NCBI RefSeq assembly: GCF_012641475.1
Contig: NZ_JABAIL010000007.1
Coordinates: 248,001 to 312,000 of the forward strand
DNA: 64,000 bases
Reading direction: 5' to 3'
Source: Flammeovirga agarivorans
Lineage (GTDB): Bacteria; Bacteroidota; Bacteroidia; Cytophagales; Flammeovirgaceae
Shown: positions 17,202 through 26,188 of the stretch, piece by piece
Layout of the letters: each line of letters starts with the position of its first letter
How positions within the stretch are numbered: position 1 is the first letter of the stretch
Program-made: the position numbers and the translations under genes
The notes under the pieces: model-generated
Database searches by the model: none
Seen by the model: only the letters and a program-made list of their open reading frames with translations
Told to the model about the DNA's origin: nothing

Positions 17202-19085
17202 ATGTCAAAGACGTTAAAAATAAGAGATTTAACTCTTCGCGATGGTCAACAATCGTTGTTTGCAACAAGAATGACTCAAGATCAAGTAGATAGATTACTA
17301 CCTGATTACCAAAATGCCAACTTTTATGCAATGGAAGTTTGGGGTGGTGCAGTACCAGATTCAGTAATGCGTTACCTAGGTGAAAACCCTTGGACTCGTC
17401 TAAAAACTATCCATGAGTCTGTAGGCAATGTAAGTAAGTTGACAGCCTTGTCGCGTGGCCGTAATTTGTTCGGATATACTCCTTATACTGAAGAAATTAT
17501 TGAAGGCTTCTGTAAGACATCAATAAATAACGGTTTAGGTATCATGAGAATCTTTGATGCTCTGAATGATACTAATAATATTAAATCAACTATCAAGTAT
17601 GTGAAGAAATATGGAGGTATTGCAGACTGTGCAGTTTGTTATACTATTGATCCGCACTTCACTACAATGGAAAGAATTAAAGGATTCTTTACAGGTAAAC
17701 CACTTCCAAAACCAGTATTTACAGACCAGTACTTCTTAGACAAAGCATTAGAAATGCAAAAGCTAGGAGCTGACATGATCTCCATCAAAGATATGAGTGG
17801 TTTAATTCCACCGATGAGAGTAGCAAAACTGGTAAAACTTTTTAAAGACAATCTAACAATTCCTGTAGATTTCCATACACACTGTACTCCAGGTTATGGT
17901 TTGGCTGCTGTATTAAGTGCCGTAATGAGTGGTGCTGATATTGTAGATACAAACATTTGGAACTTCGCTGGAGGTTCTGCTGGTGTAGCCCTTGAGTTAA
18001 TCTATGTTTTTGCTCAAAAATTGGGTATCAACATCGATGTGAATATGGAAGCTGTAGCTGAAATAAATGAAAAACTTGTAGACATCCGTAGAGAATTAAG
18101 AGATTTCGATGCCTACGATAGTTTCCCTAACCCATTCAATCCTCTAACAGATACGTTACCTGCTAACATCGATAAATTATTTGATGATGCTATTCAGGCA
18201 GTAAATAGTGGAAATGAGGATTTATTATTAACAATTTGTCATCAAATTGAAGATCACTTCAACTTCCCTAAACCAAATACGAAAGTAAAAGAGGCAGAAG
18301 TACCAGGTGGTATGTATTCTAACATGGTGGCTCAATTAAAAGCTTTAGGTTCTGATGAGATCTTGGACGAAGCAATGAAATTGATCCCTCAAGTACGTAT
18401 GGATGCAGGTTTACCACCATTAGTAACACCTACGAGCCAGATTGTTGGTGCTCAGGCAGTAAATGCAGCCATGAGTTTAAAAGCTGGTAAGGAGATGTAT
18501 TCTAATACTTCTAACCAATTTATGAGTTTAGTGAAAGGGGATTATGGTAAAACGCCAATTCCTGTTAAACCTGAATTTAGAGAAAAAATCTGTGGTCATG
18601 CAGACGAAAGACCATTTGATACAAGTAACTACAAAGCACAAGACAACCCTACATTACCAGAATTCGGTAATGTAAAGTTAGCTGAAAACTATGAAGAAGA
18701 GCTTTTATTGGAGTTATTCCCATTAGTGGCTAAAGGTTACTTGAAAAACTTGAAGAAAGAACGTTTCGAAGCACAAAAGCCAGTTGAGGTTAAAAAGGAG
18801 AAAGTAGTTGAAAAAGTACAAGAACCTGTAAAACTTGGTAGAAAAGCCAATTCACCAATGCCTGGTAAAGTTTTAGAAGTTGTTGTAAAAACGGGTGATA
18901 AGATCAAGATGGGAGACCCTATTATGATCTTAGAATCAATGAAAATGGAAAATACGATCACTGCAGAATTCAGTGGTTATGTAAACAATATCTTTGTTGA
19001 AGATGGCGATGTGGTAGCATCAGGTCAAATGATTCTTGATATTGTTTCATCAGAAGAAGATATTTCTGCTTTAGAATTAGCATAA
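17202..19085 (+). CDS. Carboxyltransferase with biotin carrier domain (pyruvate carboxylase subunit B / oxaloacetate decarboxylase alpha type)
   Basis: A 627-residue cytoplasmic protein. Residues about 5-460 form a carboxyltransferase TIM barrel plus conserved domain, recognised by IRDLTLRDGQQSLFATRM at the start, SIKDMSGLIPP (metal-site lysine region) and DFHTHCTPG. A charged linker (about 535-560) leads to a biotinyl domain with ESMKMEN, biotin on K581. The reaction is transfer of a carboxyl group between carboxybiotin and pyruvate/oxaloacetate. Neither a biotin carboxylase subunit nor the OadB/OadG membrane subunits are adjacent, so direction and partners cannot be settled here. I took the ATG at 17202, where family similarity begins, over a TTG at 17142. 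It sits among glycan-locus genes but has its own terminator. Confidence 0.88.
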   Translation: MSKTLKIRDLTLRDGQQSLFATRMTQDQVDRLLPDYQNANFYAMEVWGGAVPDSVMRYLGENPWTRLKTIHESVGNVSKLTALSRGRNLFGYTPYTEEIIEGFCKTSINNGLGIMRIFDALNDTNNIKSTIKYVKKYGGIADCAVCYTIDPHFTTMERIKGFFTGKPLPKPVFTDQYFLDKALEMQKLGADMISIKDMSGLIPPMRVAKLVKLFKDNLTIPVDFHTHCTPGYGLAAVLSAVMSGADIVDTNIWNFAGGSAGVALELIYVFAQKLGINIDVNMEAVAEINEKLVDIRRELRDFDAYDSFPNPFNPLTDTLPANIDKLFDDAIQAVNSGNEDLLLTICHQIEDHFNFPKPNTKVKEAEVPGGMYSNMVAQLKALGSDEILDEAMKLIPQVRMDAGLPPLVTPTSQIVGAQAVNAAMSLKAGKEMYSNTSNQFMSLVKGDYGKTPIPVKPEFREKICGHADERPFDTSNYKAQDNPTLPEFGNVKLAENYEEELLLELFPLVAKGYLKNLKKERFEAQKPVEVKKEKVVEKVQEPVKLGRKANSPMPGKVLEVVVKTGDKIKMGDPIMILESMKMENTITAEFSGYVNNIFVEDGDVVASGQMILDIVSSEEDISALELA

Positions 19086-19137
19086 ATATTTAAGTAAGAA
19101 TAATAAGAGATCTTACGATTTCTAGTTACAATTCTAA

Positions 19138-19181
19138 AGAGTTGCGAAATGGCATTTTTGTCATGGAGCAGCTCTTTTTTT
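19138..19181 (+). terminator. Terminator of the carboxyltransferase gene
   Basis: AGAGTTGC (19138-19145) pairs with GCAGCTCT (19168-19175, one G-T pair), with a second inner stem ATGGC/GTCAT, followed by T7. Confidence 0.8.
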
Positions 19182-19235
19182 GTTTGAGTAAAGAATAGTG
19201 TAAAAGTTCTATGGGTAATTTCATTGAAGAGCCAT

Positions 19236-19294
19236 TTTACCCCCTCTATTGCATAAAATACCCCATAATTGTCTGTCTCTATAGGGTATAATTG
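19236..19294 (+). promoter_or_regulatory. Candidate HTCS operator and promoter of the 19439 sulfatase gene
   Basis: Half-sites TTTTACCCCC (TA at 19238) and GCATAAAATACCCCATA (TA at 19259) form a direct repeat with 21-bp spacing. TATAATTG at 19287-19294, one mismatch from TAnnTTTG, begins 28 bp after the second half-site. The GCATAAA(n2)CCCCATA string recurs at 24521-24536. The rest of the gap up to 19438 would be a 5' leader of about 138 nt with no ORF. Confidence 0.6.
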
Positions 19295-19438
19295 TGATAT
19301 GTGATATCGAGCATTTCTTGTGTATTGATATCTCTTTTAACTTTTCATGAGTATGAAATGAACAACTATCAACATGTACTACAACCAGCAAAAGTATTGA
19401 TAGTTGAATACTCTTAACATTTTACACTACAATTAAAT

Positions 19439-22400
19439 ATGAAATCATTATTACTTCCGAGATTTCTGTTAAAGGTACTCTTGTGCCTGCTGGCGGGGAA
19501 ATCAATTGCTCAGACTAAACCTAACATCGTCGTTATCCTTGTAGATGATGCAGGTAATAAGGATTGGGGCTTCCAAGGATCCACAGTAGCCATCTCACCA
19601 AACATTGACCAATTGGCTGCTGAAGGAACCATCTTTTCACAAGGGTATGTGACAAATTCGGTTTGTGCTCCATCGAGAGCAGGCATGCTTACAGGACAGT
19701 ACCAAAACAAAATAGGTTTTGAGTATAATATTGTAACGTATTCCAATTCTCCTGATCATACTTCACATGATGTTGGGATTGATCCTAATGTTCCTACAAT
19801 GGGAGATTATCTAAAAGATTTAGGTTATACTACATCTCTTTTTGGTAAATGGCATGTTGGAGAAGAAGAACATCATAGACCTAATGCAAGAGGTTTTGAT
19901 TATTTCTATGGCCTACTTTCTGGTTCAAGAAACTATAATAAAGTAGAGACAGCCTTTAATAAGAAGTTAAGAAAAAATGGAGTAGAAGTAGAGCCAACAG
20001 ACAACAACTTCTACCTGACAGATCTTCTTACAGATGATGCACTTGCTTTTATGACATCAGAGATTGATGCAGGTAATCCATTCCTTGCTTTTATGTCATA
20101 TACTGCACCCCATGGACCATTTCAGGCAAAACCAGAAGATAAAGCTTTATTTGATGCTAATACCTCCTTATCTAGTGACCAGAAGAATTATTATGGGATG
20201 ATCAAAAATGTAGATGATAATGTTAAACGTATTATAGATCTACTAAAAGAAAAACAACAGTACGAAAATACACTTTTTGTTTTCTTAAGTGATAATGGTG
20301 GTGTTGGTCTTACTGATAATGGTGTATTAAAAGGAAATAAAAGTAGTCAATATGAAGGGGGATTAAGAGTGCCATTTTTTGCTACTTGGAACACAAAAAT
20401 TCCATCTAATACTACCTACGACGAACAGGTTATTTCTCTAGATTTAACAACTACTTTTATCAAGGCAGCAGGAGGAAATCTATCGGATTCTAGATATGCT
20501 GAACTTGACGGTAAAGATTTAGTTCAAGCCTCTAATCAAGTGAATACCCCTTTACATTCTATCCTTTATTGGAGAAAGTTAGACCGTTGGGGCATTGCTT
20601 CAGATGGGGTAAATAAATTGTTATTTGAAGCTACCGATCCCACAAATAACTTATATGACACTGTACTTTATAATTTGGACTCAGATATTTCTGAAACAAC
20701 GAATGTTTATAGTACTGCATCTCAAAATGTATCAGATTTGGTAATTGCTTACAATAATTGGAACAATACATTGGATTTACCTTCATGGTACGGAGCAACT
20801 ATCTTAAAGAATGTATGTCCAACAGCAAACAATGCTAAGAACTGTCAGGTAATAGTTGATCGATATGCAGCTTTTAAGGAAGCGACAAAATTGGAACAAA
20901 AGCAAGTTCAAACATTAAGTGCTGAAGAATATGCTTTATCTGTAATTTCGACTTCTAATATTGAGTTTACAGATCCAATAAAAAATGCAAATGTGATAAC
21001 CTATACCATTACATCCTTACCAAATAATGGTACAGTTTTAAGAGATGGAGAGGAGTTATTGATAGGGCATAAATTTACTCAAAGACAGGTAAATGATGGT
21101 GAAATTGCGTATCAATCTACAAGTGCTGTGGGTACTAATGATCAATTAACTTTATCTGTAAATGATGGTTCAGGTGGAGAAGAAATAACTGACGTTATTC
21201 TTCCAATTACCACAACACAAAGAACTACAGGGACTAACTATTATGTGAGTAGTAGTAATGGAAATGATACTAACTCTGGGACAAGTATGGATAGTCCGAT
21301 AGCATCAATAGCTAAACTAAACACGATAGCGTTACAACCGGGAGATTGGGTACATTTTAAAAGAGGAGATACTTTTATTGGCCAATTGGATTGTAATTAT
21401 TCAGGTATTGAAAATGCTTCAATCATCTATAAAGATTATGGAAACGGTGCTTTACCTATTTTATCAGGAAGTACTGGTAATGATGGGGTTCCTGATCCAT
21501 TAACTACAATTTTGATTGTAGATCAATCTTTCCTAGAATTCAAAAATCTACATATTCGTAATGAACGTTTCGACGCTATGGAAGGGGTAGATAATGATAA
21601 AGCTTTTGGTATTTTAAATTATACAGAGCAATTAGGAGAACACAAAGCAGGAGTAAATGGTAAGTTACCGACGGGTTATTCCAACAAAGAGTTTGAAAAA
21701 GCAATTGAAGAGACAGATACGCTTTCATTTAACGAACATCTCTATTTCTCTAACTTATATTTCGATAAAGTTTATAGTTTAGGTCTTGATGGTATTCCAT
21801 TTAACAGTGTACGCTCAACAGCTATTTATTTAGAAGAATCATTTGCGAAGGATATCATAATCGAAGATTCTTATTTCACAGACCTTCAAAGAACAGGTAT
21901 TTGGGTGAGAAGATGGTCAACAGATATTATAATCAGAAACAACCAATTTGTAGATATAGGAGGTTCAGGAGCCATTTTATCTGTTTCCAATAGAATTCTC
22001 TATGAAAACAACTACATGCAATTCTGCGGAGCGAATTCAGATTCAAGAATGGCAAAAAGAGGTAGTGGTATGTGGACCTTTGGTTGTGATGGTGTTGTTG
22101 CTCAATTCAATATTTCTAAACATGCAAGAGGAGATGGAGATTCTAGTGGTATGCATGTGGATTATGGTAACAAAAATATTTTGTATCAATACAATTATTC
22201 TGAAGATGCTGCTGGTGGTTTCTGTGAAACATTAGGTGATAATGACAATGTTATTTGGCGTTATAATATCAGTGTCAATGATGCAGATACAGATAGAGGA
22301 GGCAAAAATCTATTATTATGGATTTCTAAATTCTCCAGCAATAATAAGAAAAGTAGAGATGTACATATCTACAATAATACAATCTATGGTGGGCGTGATT

Positions 22401-24301
22401 ATGACAATCAGATCACAAATGCTAAGGTTTTATTTGAGGTAGAAGAATTTAATTTTATCAATAACATCATTTTCTTAGAATCTGATTCTAAGCTAGGTAT
22501 CGGTTCAGGTTTTTATAAAAACAGTGCAACGACTACAAACTTTAAGAAGAATATTTTCTTTGGAGGTGAGTTCAACTCTAGTTTGAAGAATCTTGATGCA
22601 ACAAGAATTGAACAAAACCCTGAGTTTATTGGAGAAGGCACTCACAATGAATTGGGATATCAATTAAAAGAAGGTAGTCCAGCCTTGAAAAGTGGGGAGT
22701 CTTTCCAAGAACCAACTTTCCCTTATGCGGGGCAGGGGGTTTTTAAAGACGTATCTTCTGCAGCAGAAAAAGATTACTACGGGAATCCCGTTGATTTATC
22801 AATAGAAACAAATATTGGTGCTTATAATGGTTCTGGTGTTCCTTTATCACAAAAAACTACAGTTTATGAAGCCGAAGATGCTGTAATCTCTGGTGGAAAC
22901 TCAGTAAGTTGTTCAACGGCTTCTGGAGGTCAGATTGTGGAAGCCGAAAATGGTACAGTTACATTTACAGTAAATGTTGATGAAACTAAAGAGTATATCT
23001 TAAAAGTGTATTACATGAATCCTGATATTGAGCCGATTCAACTAAGTATCAACAATTCACCAGCTGAAGAAGTATTACTTCAATTTACGAATGGTTGGTG
23101 TACTCAAGGTGGTGTGGCAGGTAACTACCAATTTGTGAAACCATTAACTTCAGGAGCAAATACAATTTCAATAAGTAATATCACTTTAGATAAAATTGAA
23201 ATAGTTTCATTCGAAGAAGGTGAAGTTCCACCTCCGCCAACTCCTCAACCTGGACCAACTTATGAAGCAGAATTAGCTACTTTAACTGGAACAGCGGTTA
23301 TCACTACTTGTGGAAATGCTTCTGAAGGCGAGATGGTAAAAGGTTTAACAGGAGGTACTTCGAATGCATTAATTTTTGAAGGTGTAAATGTGGATATTGC
23401 TACCACGTATCAATTAACGGTAAGTTATTATGCAACAAGTGAAGCAACATTAAACTACCAGATAGATGAAGCTGAAGTTCAAACATTAACTTTACCTGCT
23501 ACTGGCCAATGGTGTTATCAAGGTGGATCACCGGGAGATTATACTTTTGATATCACTTTAGATGGGGGCGATCATACAATTAAGTTTTTTGATAGCCCTA
23601 TAATTGATAAAATCCATATTGAGCTGCCATCATCTGGAGGAGCTTGGGAAGCAGAAAATGCAGTATTATCAGGTACCGCATTGGTCTATAATTGTGCGAC
23701 TTCTTCAGGAGGAAAATCAGTAAAAGGGTTAACGGGTGGTATAGCTAACGCTGTTTCATTTAATGATGTAGAAATCTTTAATGATGGAGAATATGAGCTA
23801 ATTATCACTTACATGACAAGTACAAATGTTACTGCTGTAATAGAAGTAAATGGAGTAGATCAGACAATTTCACTACCATCTACTGGAAAATGGTGTTACC
23901 AAGGTGGTAGTTCTGCTGATAATAAAATCATTGTAGATCTCAATCAAGGATTAAACTCTATTAAATTCTATGATTCACCACAGATTGATAAAATTGAAAT
24001 TGGAGAGTTACAACAAACTACAGGGTCAAGAAAAAACAATAATCAAATCTTATTGGAAGATCAATTAAAAGTATATCCAAATCCTATTCAAAAAGGGAAT
24101 AACTTTTTAATTGATTTGGGTGGTGTTTCTCCTAATTTGAGTATAAAACTCTATGACTTAATGGGACAGTTGATTGTTCATCAAATGGGTAGTAATGTAG
24201 AGCGAATCATTCTACCTACCAATGAATTGTCGAGTGGAGTTTACCTACTTTTAATAGAGAATGATTTTTATACCAAAGAGCAAAAAGTAATTATCAAATA
24301 A
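19439..24301 (+). CDS. T9SS-secreted sulfatase / beta-helix / triple CBM fusion
   Basis: A 1620-residue secreted protein. Order: signal peptide ending near SIAQ (residue 25); S1 sulfatase domain (about 28-480) with metal ligands in LVDDAG, formylglycine motif CAPSR (C76), GKWHVG and SDNGG; cadherin-like linker (about 490-595); right-handed parallel beta-helix (about 600-1135; NYYVSSSNGNDTNSGT start, later GDGDSSGMHVDYGNKN), a fold shared by polysaccharide lyases and some glycosidases; three CBM6/35-like beta-sandwiches, each opening with YEAE or WEAE and containing G-W/K-WCxQGG (about 1140-1530); and a T9SS C-terminal domain (VYPNPIQKG). It probably removes sulfate, and may also cut the same polymer. 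Preceded by a candidate HTCS operator, followed by a terminator. Confidence 0.88.
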   Translation: MKSLLLPRFLLKVLLCLLAGKSIAQTKPNIVVILVDDAGNKDWGFQGSTVAISPNIDQLAAEGTIFSQGYVTNSVCAPSRAGMLTGQYQNKIGFEYNIVTYSNSPDHTSHDVGIDPNVPTMGDYLKDLGYTTSLFGKWHVGEEEHHRPNARGFDYFYGLLSGSRNYNKVETAFNKKLRKNGVEVEPTDNNFYLTDLLTDDALAFMTSEIDAGNPFLAFMSYTAPHGPFQAKPEDKALFDANTSLSSDQKNYYGMIKNVDDNVKRIIDLLKEKQQYENTLFVFLSDNGGVGLTDNGVLKGNKSSQYEGGLRVPFFATWNTKIPSNTTYDEQVISLDLTTTFIKAAGGNLSDSRYAELDGKDLVQASNQVNTPLHSILYWRKLDRWGIASDGVNKLLFEATDPTNNLYDTVLYNLDSDISETTNVYSTASQNVSDLVIAYNNWNNTLDLPSWYGATILKNVCPTANNAKNCQVIVDRYAAFKEATKLEQKQVQTLSAEEYALSVISTSNIEFTDPIKNANVITYTITSLPNNGTVLRDGEELLIGHKFTQRQVNDGEIAYQSTSAVGTNDQLTLSVNDGSGGEEITDVILPITTTQRTTGTNYYVSSSNGNDTNSGTSMDSPIASIAKLNTIALQPGDWVHFKRGDTFIGQLDCNYSGIENASIIYKDYGNGALPILSGSTGNDGVPDPLTTILIVDQSFLEFKNLHIRNERFDAMEGVDNDKAFGILNYTEQLGEHKAGVNGKLPTGYSNKEFEKAIEETDTLSFNEHLYFSNLYFDKVYSLGLDGIPFNSVRSTAIYLEESFAKDIIIEDSYFTDLQRTGIWVRRWSTDIIIRNNQFVDIGGSGAILSVSNRILYENNYMQFCGANSDSRMAKRGSGMWTFGCDGVVAQFNISKHARGDGDSSGMHVDYGNKNILYQYNYSEDAAGGFCETLGDNDNVIWRYNISVNDADTDRGGKNLLLWISKFSSNNKKSRDVHIYNNTIYGGRDYDNQITNAKVLFEVEEFNFINNIIFLESDSKLGIGSGFYKNSATTTNFKKNIFFGGEFNSSLKNLDATRIEQNPEFIGEGTHNELGYQLKEGSPALKSGESFQEPTFPYAGQGVFKDVSSAAEKDYYGNPVDLSIETNIGAYNGSGVPLSQKTTVYEAEDAVISGGNSVSCSTASGGQIVEAENGTVTFTVNVDETKEYILKVYYMNPDIEPIQLSINNSPAEEVLLQFTNGWCTQGGVAGNYQFVKPLTSGANTISISNITLDKIEIVSFEEGEVPPPPTPQPGPTYEAELATLTGTAVITTCGNASEGEMVKGLTGGTSNALIFEGVNVDIATTYQLTVSYYATSEATLNYQIDEAEVQTLTLPATGQWCYQGGSPGDYTFDITLDGGDHTIKFFDSPIIDKIHIELPSSGGAWEAENAVLSGTALVYNCATSSGGKSVKGLTGGIANAVSFNDVEIFNDGEYELIITYMTSTNVTAVIEVNGVDQTISLPSTGKWCYQGGSSADNKIIVDLNQGLNSIKFYDSPQIDKIEIGELQQTTGSRKNNNQILLEDQLKVYPNPIQKGNNFLIDLGGVSPNLSIKLYDLMGQLIVHQMGSNVERIILPTNELSSGVYLLLIENDFYTKEQKVIIK

Positions 24302-24325
24302 GTAATCGGGATAACCGAAAATAGA

Positions 24326-24357
24326 ACCCTTAGATGTAAAAGTCTAAGGGTCTTTTT
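24326..24357 (+). terminator. Terminator of the 19439 sulfatase gene
   Basis: A perfect 9-bp stem ACCCTTAGA (24326-24334) / TCTAAGGGT (24343-24351) with an 8-nt loop is followed by CTTTTT. Confidence 0.9.
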
Positions 24358-24497
24358 ATGTCCATTTCTTTCTATGGGCTCTGTTTCTAAAACCAATAAA
24401 AAGAGAAGAATGTTCGCTCGTCATTTTCAATAAAACGAGAATAGTTTTACCTAATTCTTTCTAAAGCCTTGTGATCTATTCAATTAAAAAAATCAGT

Positions 24498-24613
24498 ACT
24501 GGGGTATATTCGTACTTTATGCATAAATGCCCCATATAGTGTACAAATGACGTTATTTACTTCCTTGTTGATGAATATACCCCCTTTTTTTCCTACTGGT
24601 CCCACTACTTTTG
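24498..24613 (+). promoter_or_regulatory. Candidate HTCS operators and promoter of the lipoprotein-SusC-SusD operon
   Basis: Sites: an inverted TACTGGGGTATA at 24497-24508, a direct GCATAAATGCCCCATA at 24521-24536, a degenerate TTTACTTCC near 24556-24564, and ATATACCCCCTTTTTTT at 24576-24592 (TA at 24578). TACTTTTG at 24606-24613 is a perfect TAnnTTTG -7 element, 28 bp after the last TA. No TTTG -33 element is present; only the T-run is. Such weak -33 regions are typical of activator-dependent promoters. The predicted leader is about 36 nt. Confidence 0.65.
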
Positions 24614-24655
24614 AAACATCAATTTGAATTTTTTATTTACCAAATAACAAACGGA

Positions 24656-26119
24656 ATGAAACGAATTATTATTTCTTTATTCTATCTATTCATGCTCTCT
24701 ACTCTTATCACCTCTTGTTCTGAAGAAGAGGATAACAAAGTAGAAGTACTCAATCCTGAGATCATTGCTGATGTGACTACAGTAGATTTTGGCGACCTAG
24801 ATGTAGAAGAAATCTCAGAGGTAAAAACAATTGCGATTTCTGCTTTTGATTTATCTGAATCTGTAATGATTGAGATTCCAGAAAACTTCGAAGCATCACT
24901 TATAGAAGATGCAGACTTTGTAGCTGAGGAGTTAGAAATTTCTTTAGATCTACTTGAAGGTGCAAATGCTAACGTATATGTAAGAGCAGTACCTCCAGCA
25001 GGTTTCCAAGGAAATTTATCAGGTGATTTAGCATTAAAATCAACAGGAGCACAAGATGTGAAAATTGGTTTAGTAGCTAAAGTAGCGATTGAAATTCAAG
25101 GTACTTTATTTATGTCTGAGTATTTTGAACAATACACAGGTTATTCTAATGTAATGCCATTAGACTCTGGTATTATGGGTTGGGATTTAAATACTGACAC
25201 TGTAGTAAACGCTGCTAATTCTGGTGCAGGATATCCTGAGACTACTGTTCCTAATAATGAAGTAATGAATGTTTGGTATTTACCAATTCCATTAAACGGA
25301 GCAACATTAAGAGCAAGTGTTGGTTTATCTGATGATTCAAACTTAGCATTTAGTGGTTACCCTTCTGTAGATGGACATAGAAACATGGTGATTGATAATG
25401 ATGGATCATGGCACTTCTGGAACTGGTTGAACAAAAAGAATGGAAATTGTATCGCTGGTAAAAACGAAGGAAACAACACAAGTGCATCAAGAAGATTTGC
25501 TGCAGATGGTTACACTGATGATGTATTTATGTCAGCATTGATTCAAGTGGATGAGTTAGGAACAGCAAGAACAGCAGATGAATTTGGTATTGGTGATATC
25601 ATTGCACTTTCGAATGCAACTTCAGGTTCAGCTAACAACAATGTGATCAAGGTTGTAGCGATCAGTGATGATAAAGGAGGATTTAAATTCGGTATCATTA
25701 AAGAAAATGAAGGTAATCCTTATGTATTATCAGAGGAAAGCTATGTTTTAGGGAAGACTTACGCGGTTGTTTTAAGTCATGAATTTGTTGAGGGCGACAA
25801 CAATGATGTTTCTAAATTGTATGTTTTCGCAGAAGGAGATGAAATTCCAACATCAATGAGTGACCTTGAACCAAAAGCTGTAATTGATGCTGATTACAAT
25901 GGTGGTTTAGGTGTTGATCCAACTGACTTAACAAATATCTTTATTAGAGAAAGAACTCAAACTGTAAACACACCAACTGCTTCAATTACAGGTATTAGAG
26001 TAGGTGATACATGGTTAGCAACATTATTCCAAGAACATAGTGCTGCCCAAAACAGTAACGATCTTTCATTAAACAACAGAGTATTAACTAACTCTGGTAG
26101 TGACTGTTCTCTTCAATAA
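24656..26119 (+). CDS. Surface lipoprotein of the Sus-like operon, probable glycan-binding protein
   Basis: A 487-residue lipoprotein; the lipobox LITSC puts the lipidated cysteine at residue 21, followed by an acidic SEEEDNK surface-export-like signal. Residues about 38-140 look like an Ig/BACON-type beta-sandwich (repeated VDFGDLDVEE, LALKSTGAQDV pattern). The remaining 340 residues are beta-rich with many aromatic positions (WHFWNWLN) that could bind sugar, but I recognise no catalytic motif. Its place directly before susC in the same operon suggests a surface glycan-binding protein; that is inference from position. The ATG at 24656 is preferred over a TTG at 24611, because it puts the signal sequence at the N terminus. 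Confidence 0.75.
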   Translation: MKRIIISLFYLFMLSTLITSCSEEEDNKVEVLNPEIIADVTTVDFGDLDVEEISEVKTIAISAFDLSESVMIEIPENFEASLIEDADFVAEELEISLDLLEGANANVYVRAVPPAGFQGNLSGDLALKSTGAQDVKIGLVAKVAIEIQGTLFMSEYFEQYTGYSNVMPLDSGIMGWDLNTDTVVNAANSGAGYPETTVPNNEVMNVWYLPIPLNGATLRASVGLSDDSNLAFSGYPSVDGHRNMVIDNDGSWHFWNWLNKKNGNCIAGKNEGNNTSASRRFAADGYTDDVFMSALIQVDELGTARTADEFGIGDIIALSNATSGSANNNVIKVVAISDDKGGFKFGIIKENEGNPYVLSEESYVLGKTYAVVLSHEFVEGDNNDVSKLYVFAEGDEIPTSMSDLEPKAVIDADYNGGLGVDPTDLTNIFIRERTQTVNTPTASITGIRVGDTWLATLFQEHSAAQNSNDLSLNNRVLTNSGSDCSLQ

Positions 26120-26133
26120 GAAATGAAATTTAT

Positions 26134-26168
26134 GGAGGTATTGCTCTGAAATAGATAGCAATATCTCC
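26134..26168 (+). other. Intercistronic hairpin before susC
   Basis: GGAGGTATTGCT (26134-26145) pairs with AGCAATATCTCC (26157-26168), 12 bp with one G-U, and no U-tract follows. It fills most of the 69-bp gap between the lipoprotein and SusC genes. It may tune relative mRNA stability or be a processing site rather than a terminator. Confidence 0.6.
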
Positions 26169-26188
26169 TTATCTAAACGTATATTTTT

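Noticed and set aside
22002-22442. Short frames inside the 19439 sulfatase fusion (22002-22235, 22236-22442)
   Set aside because: They are other-frame readings of the beta-helix coding region; the main frame is intact through this part, so there is no frameshift.
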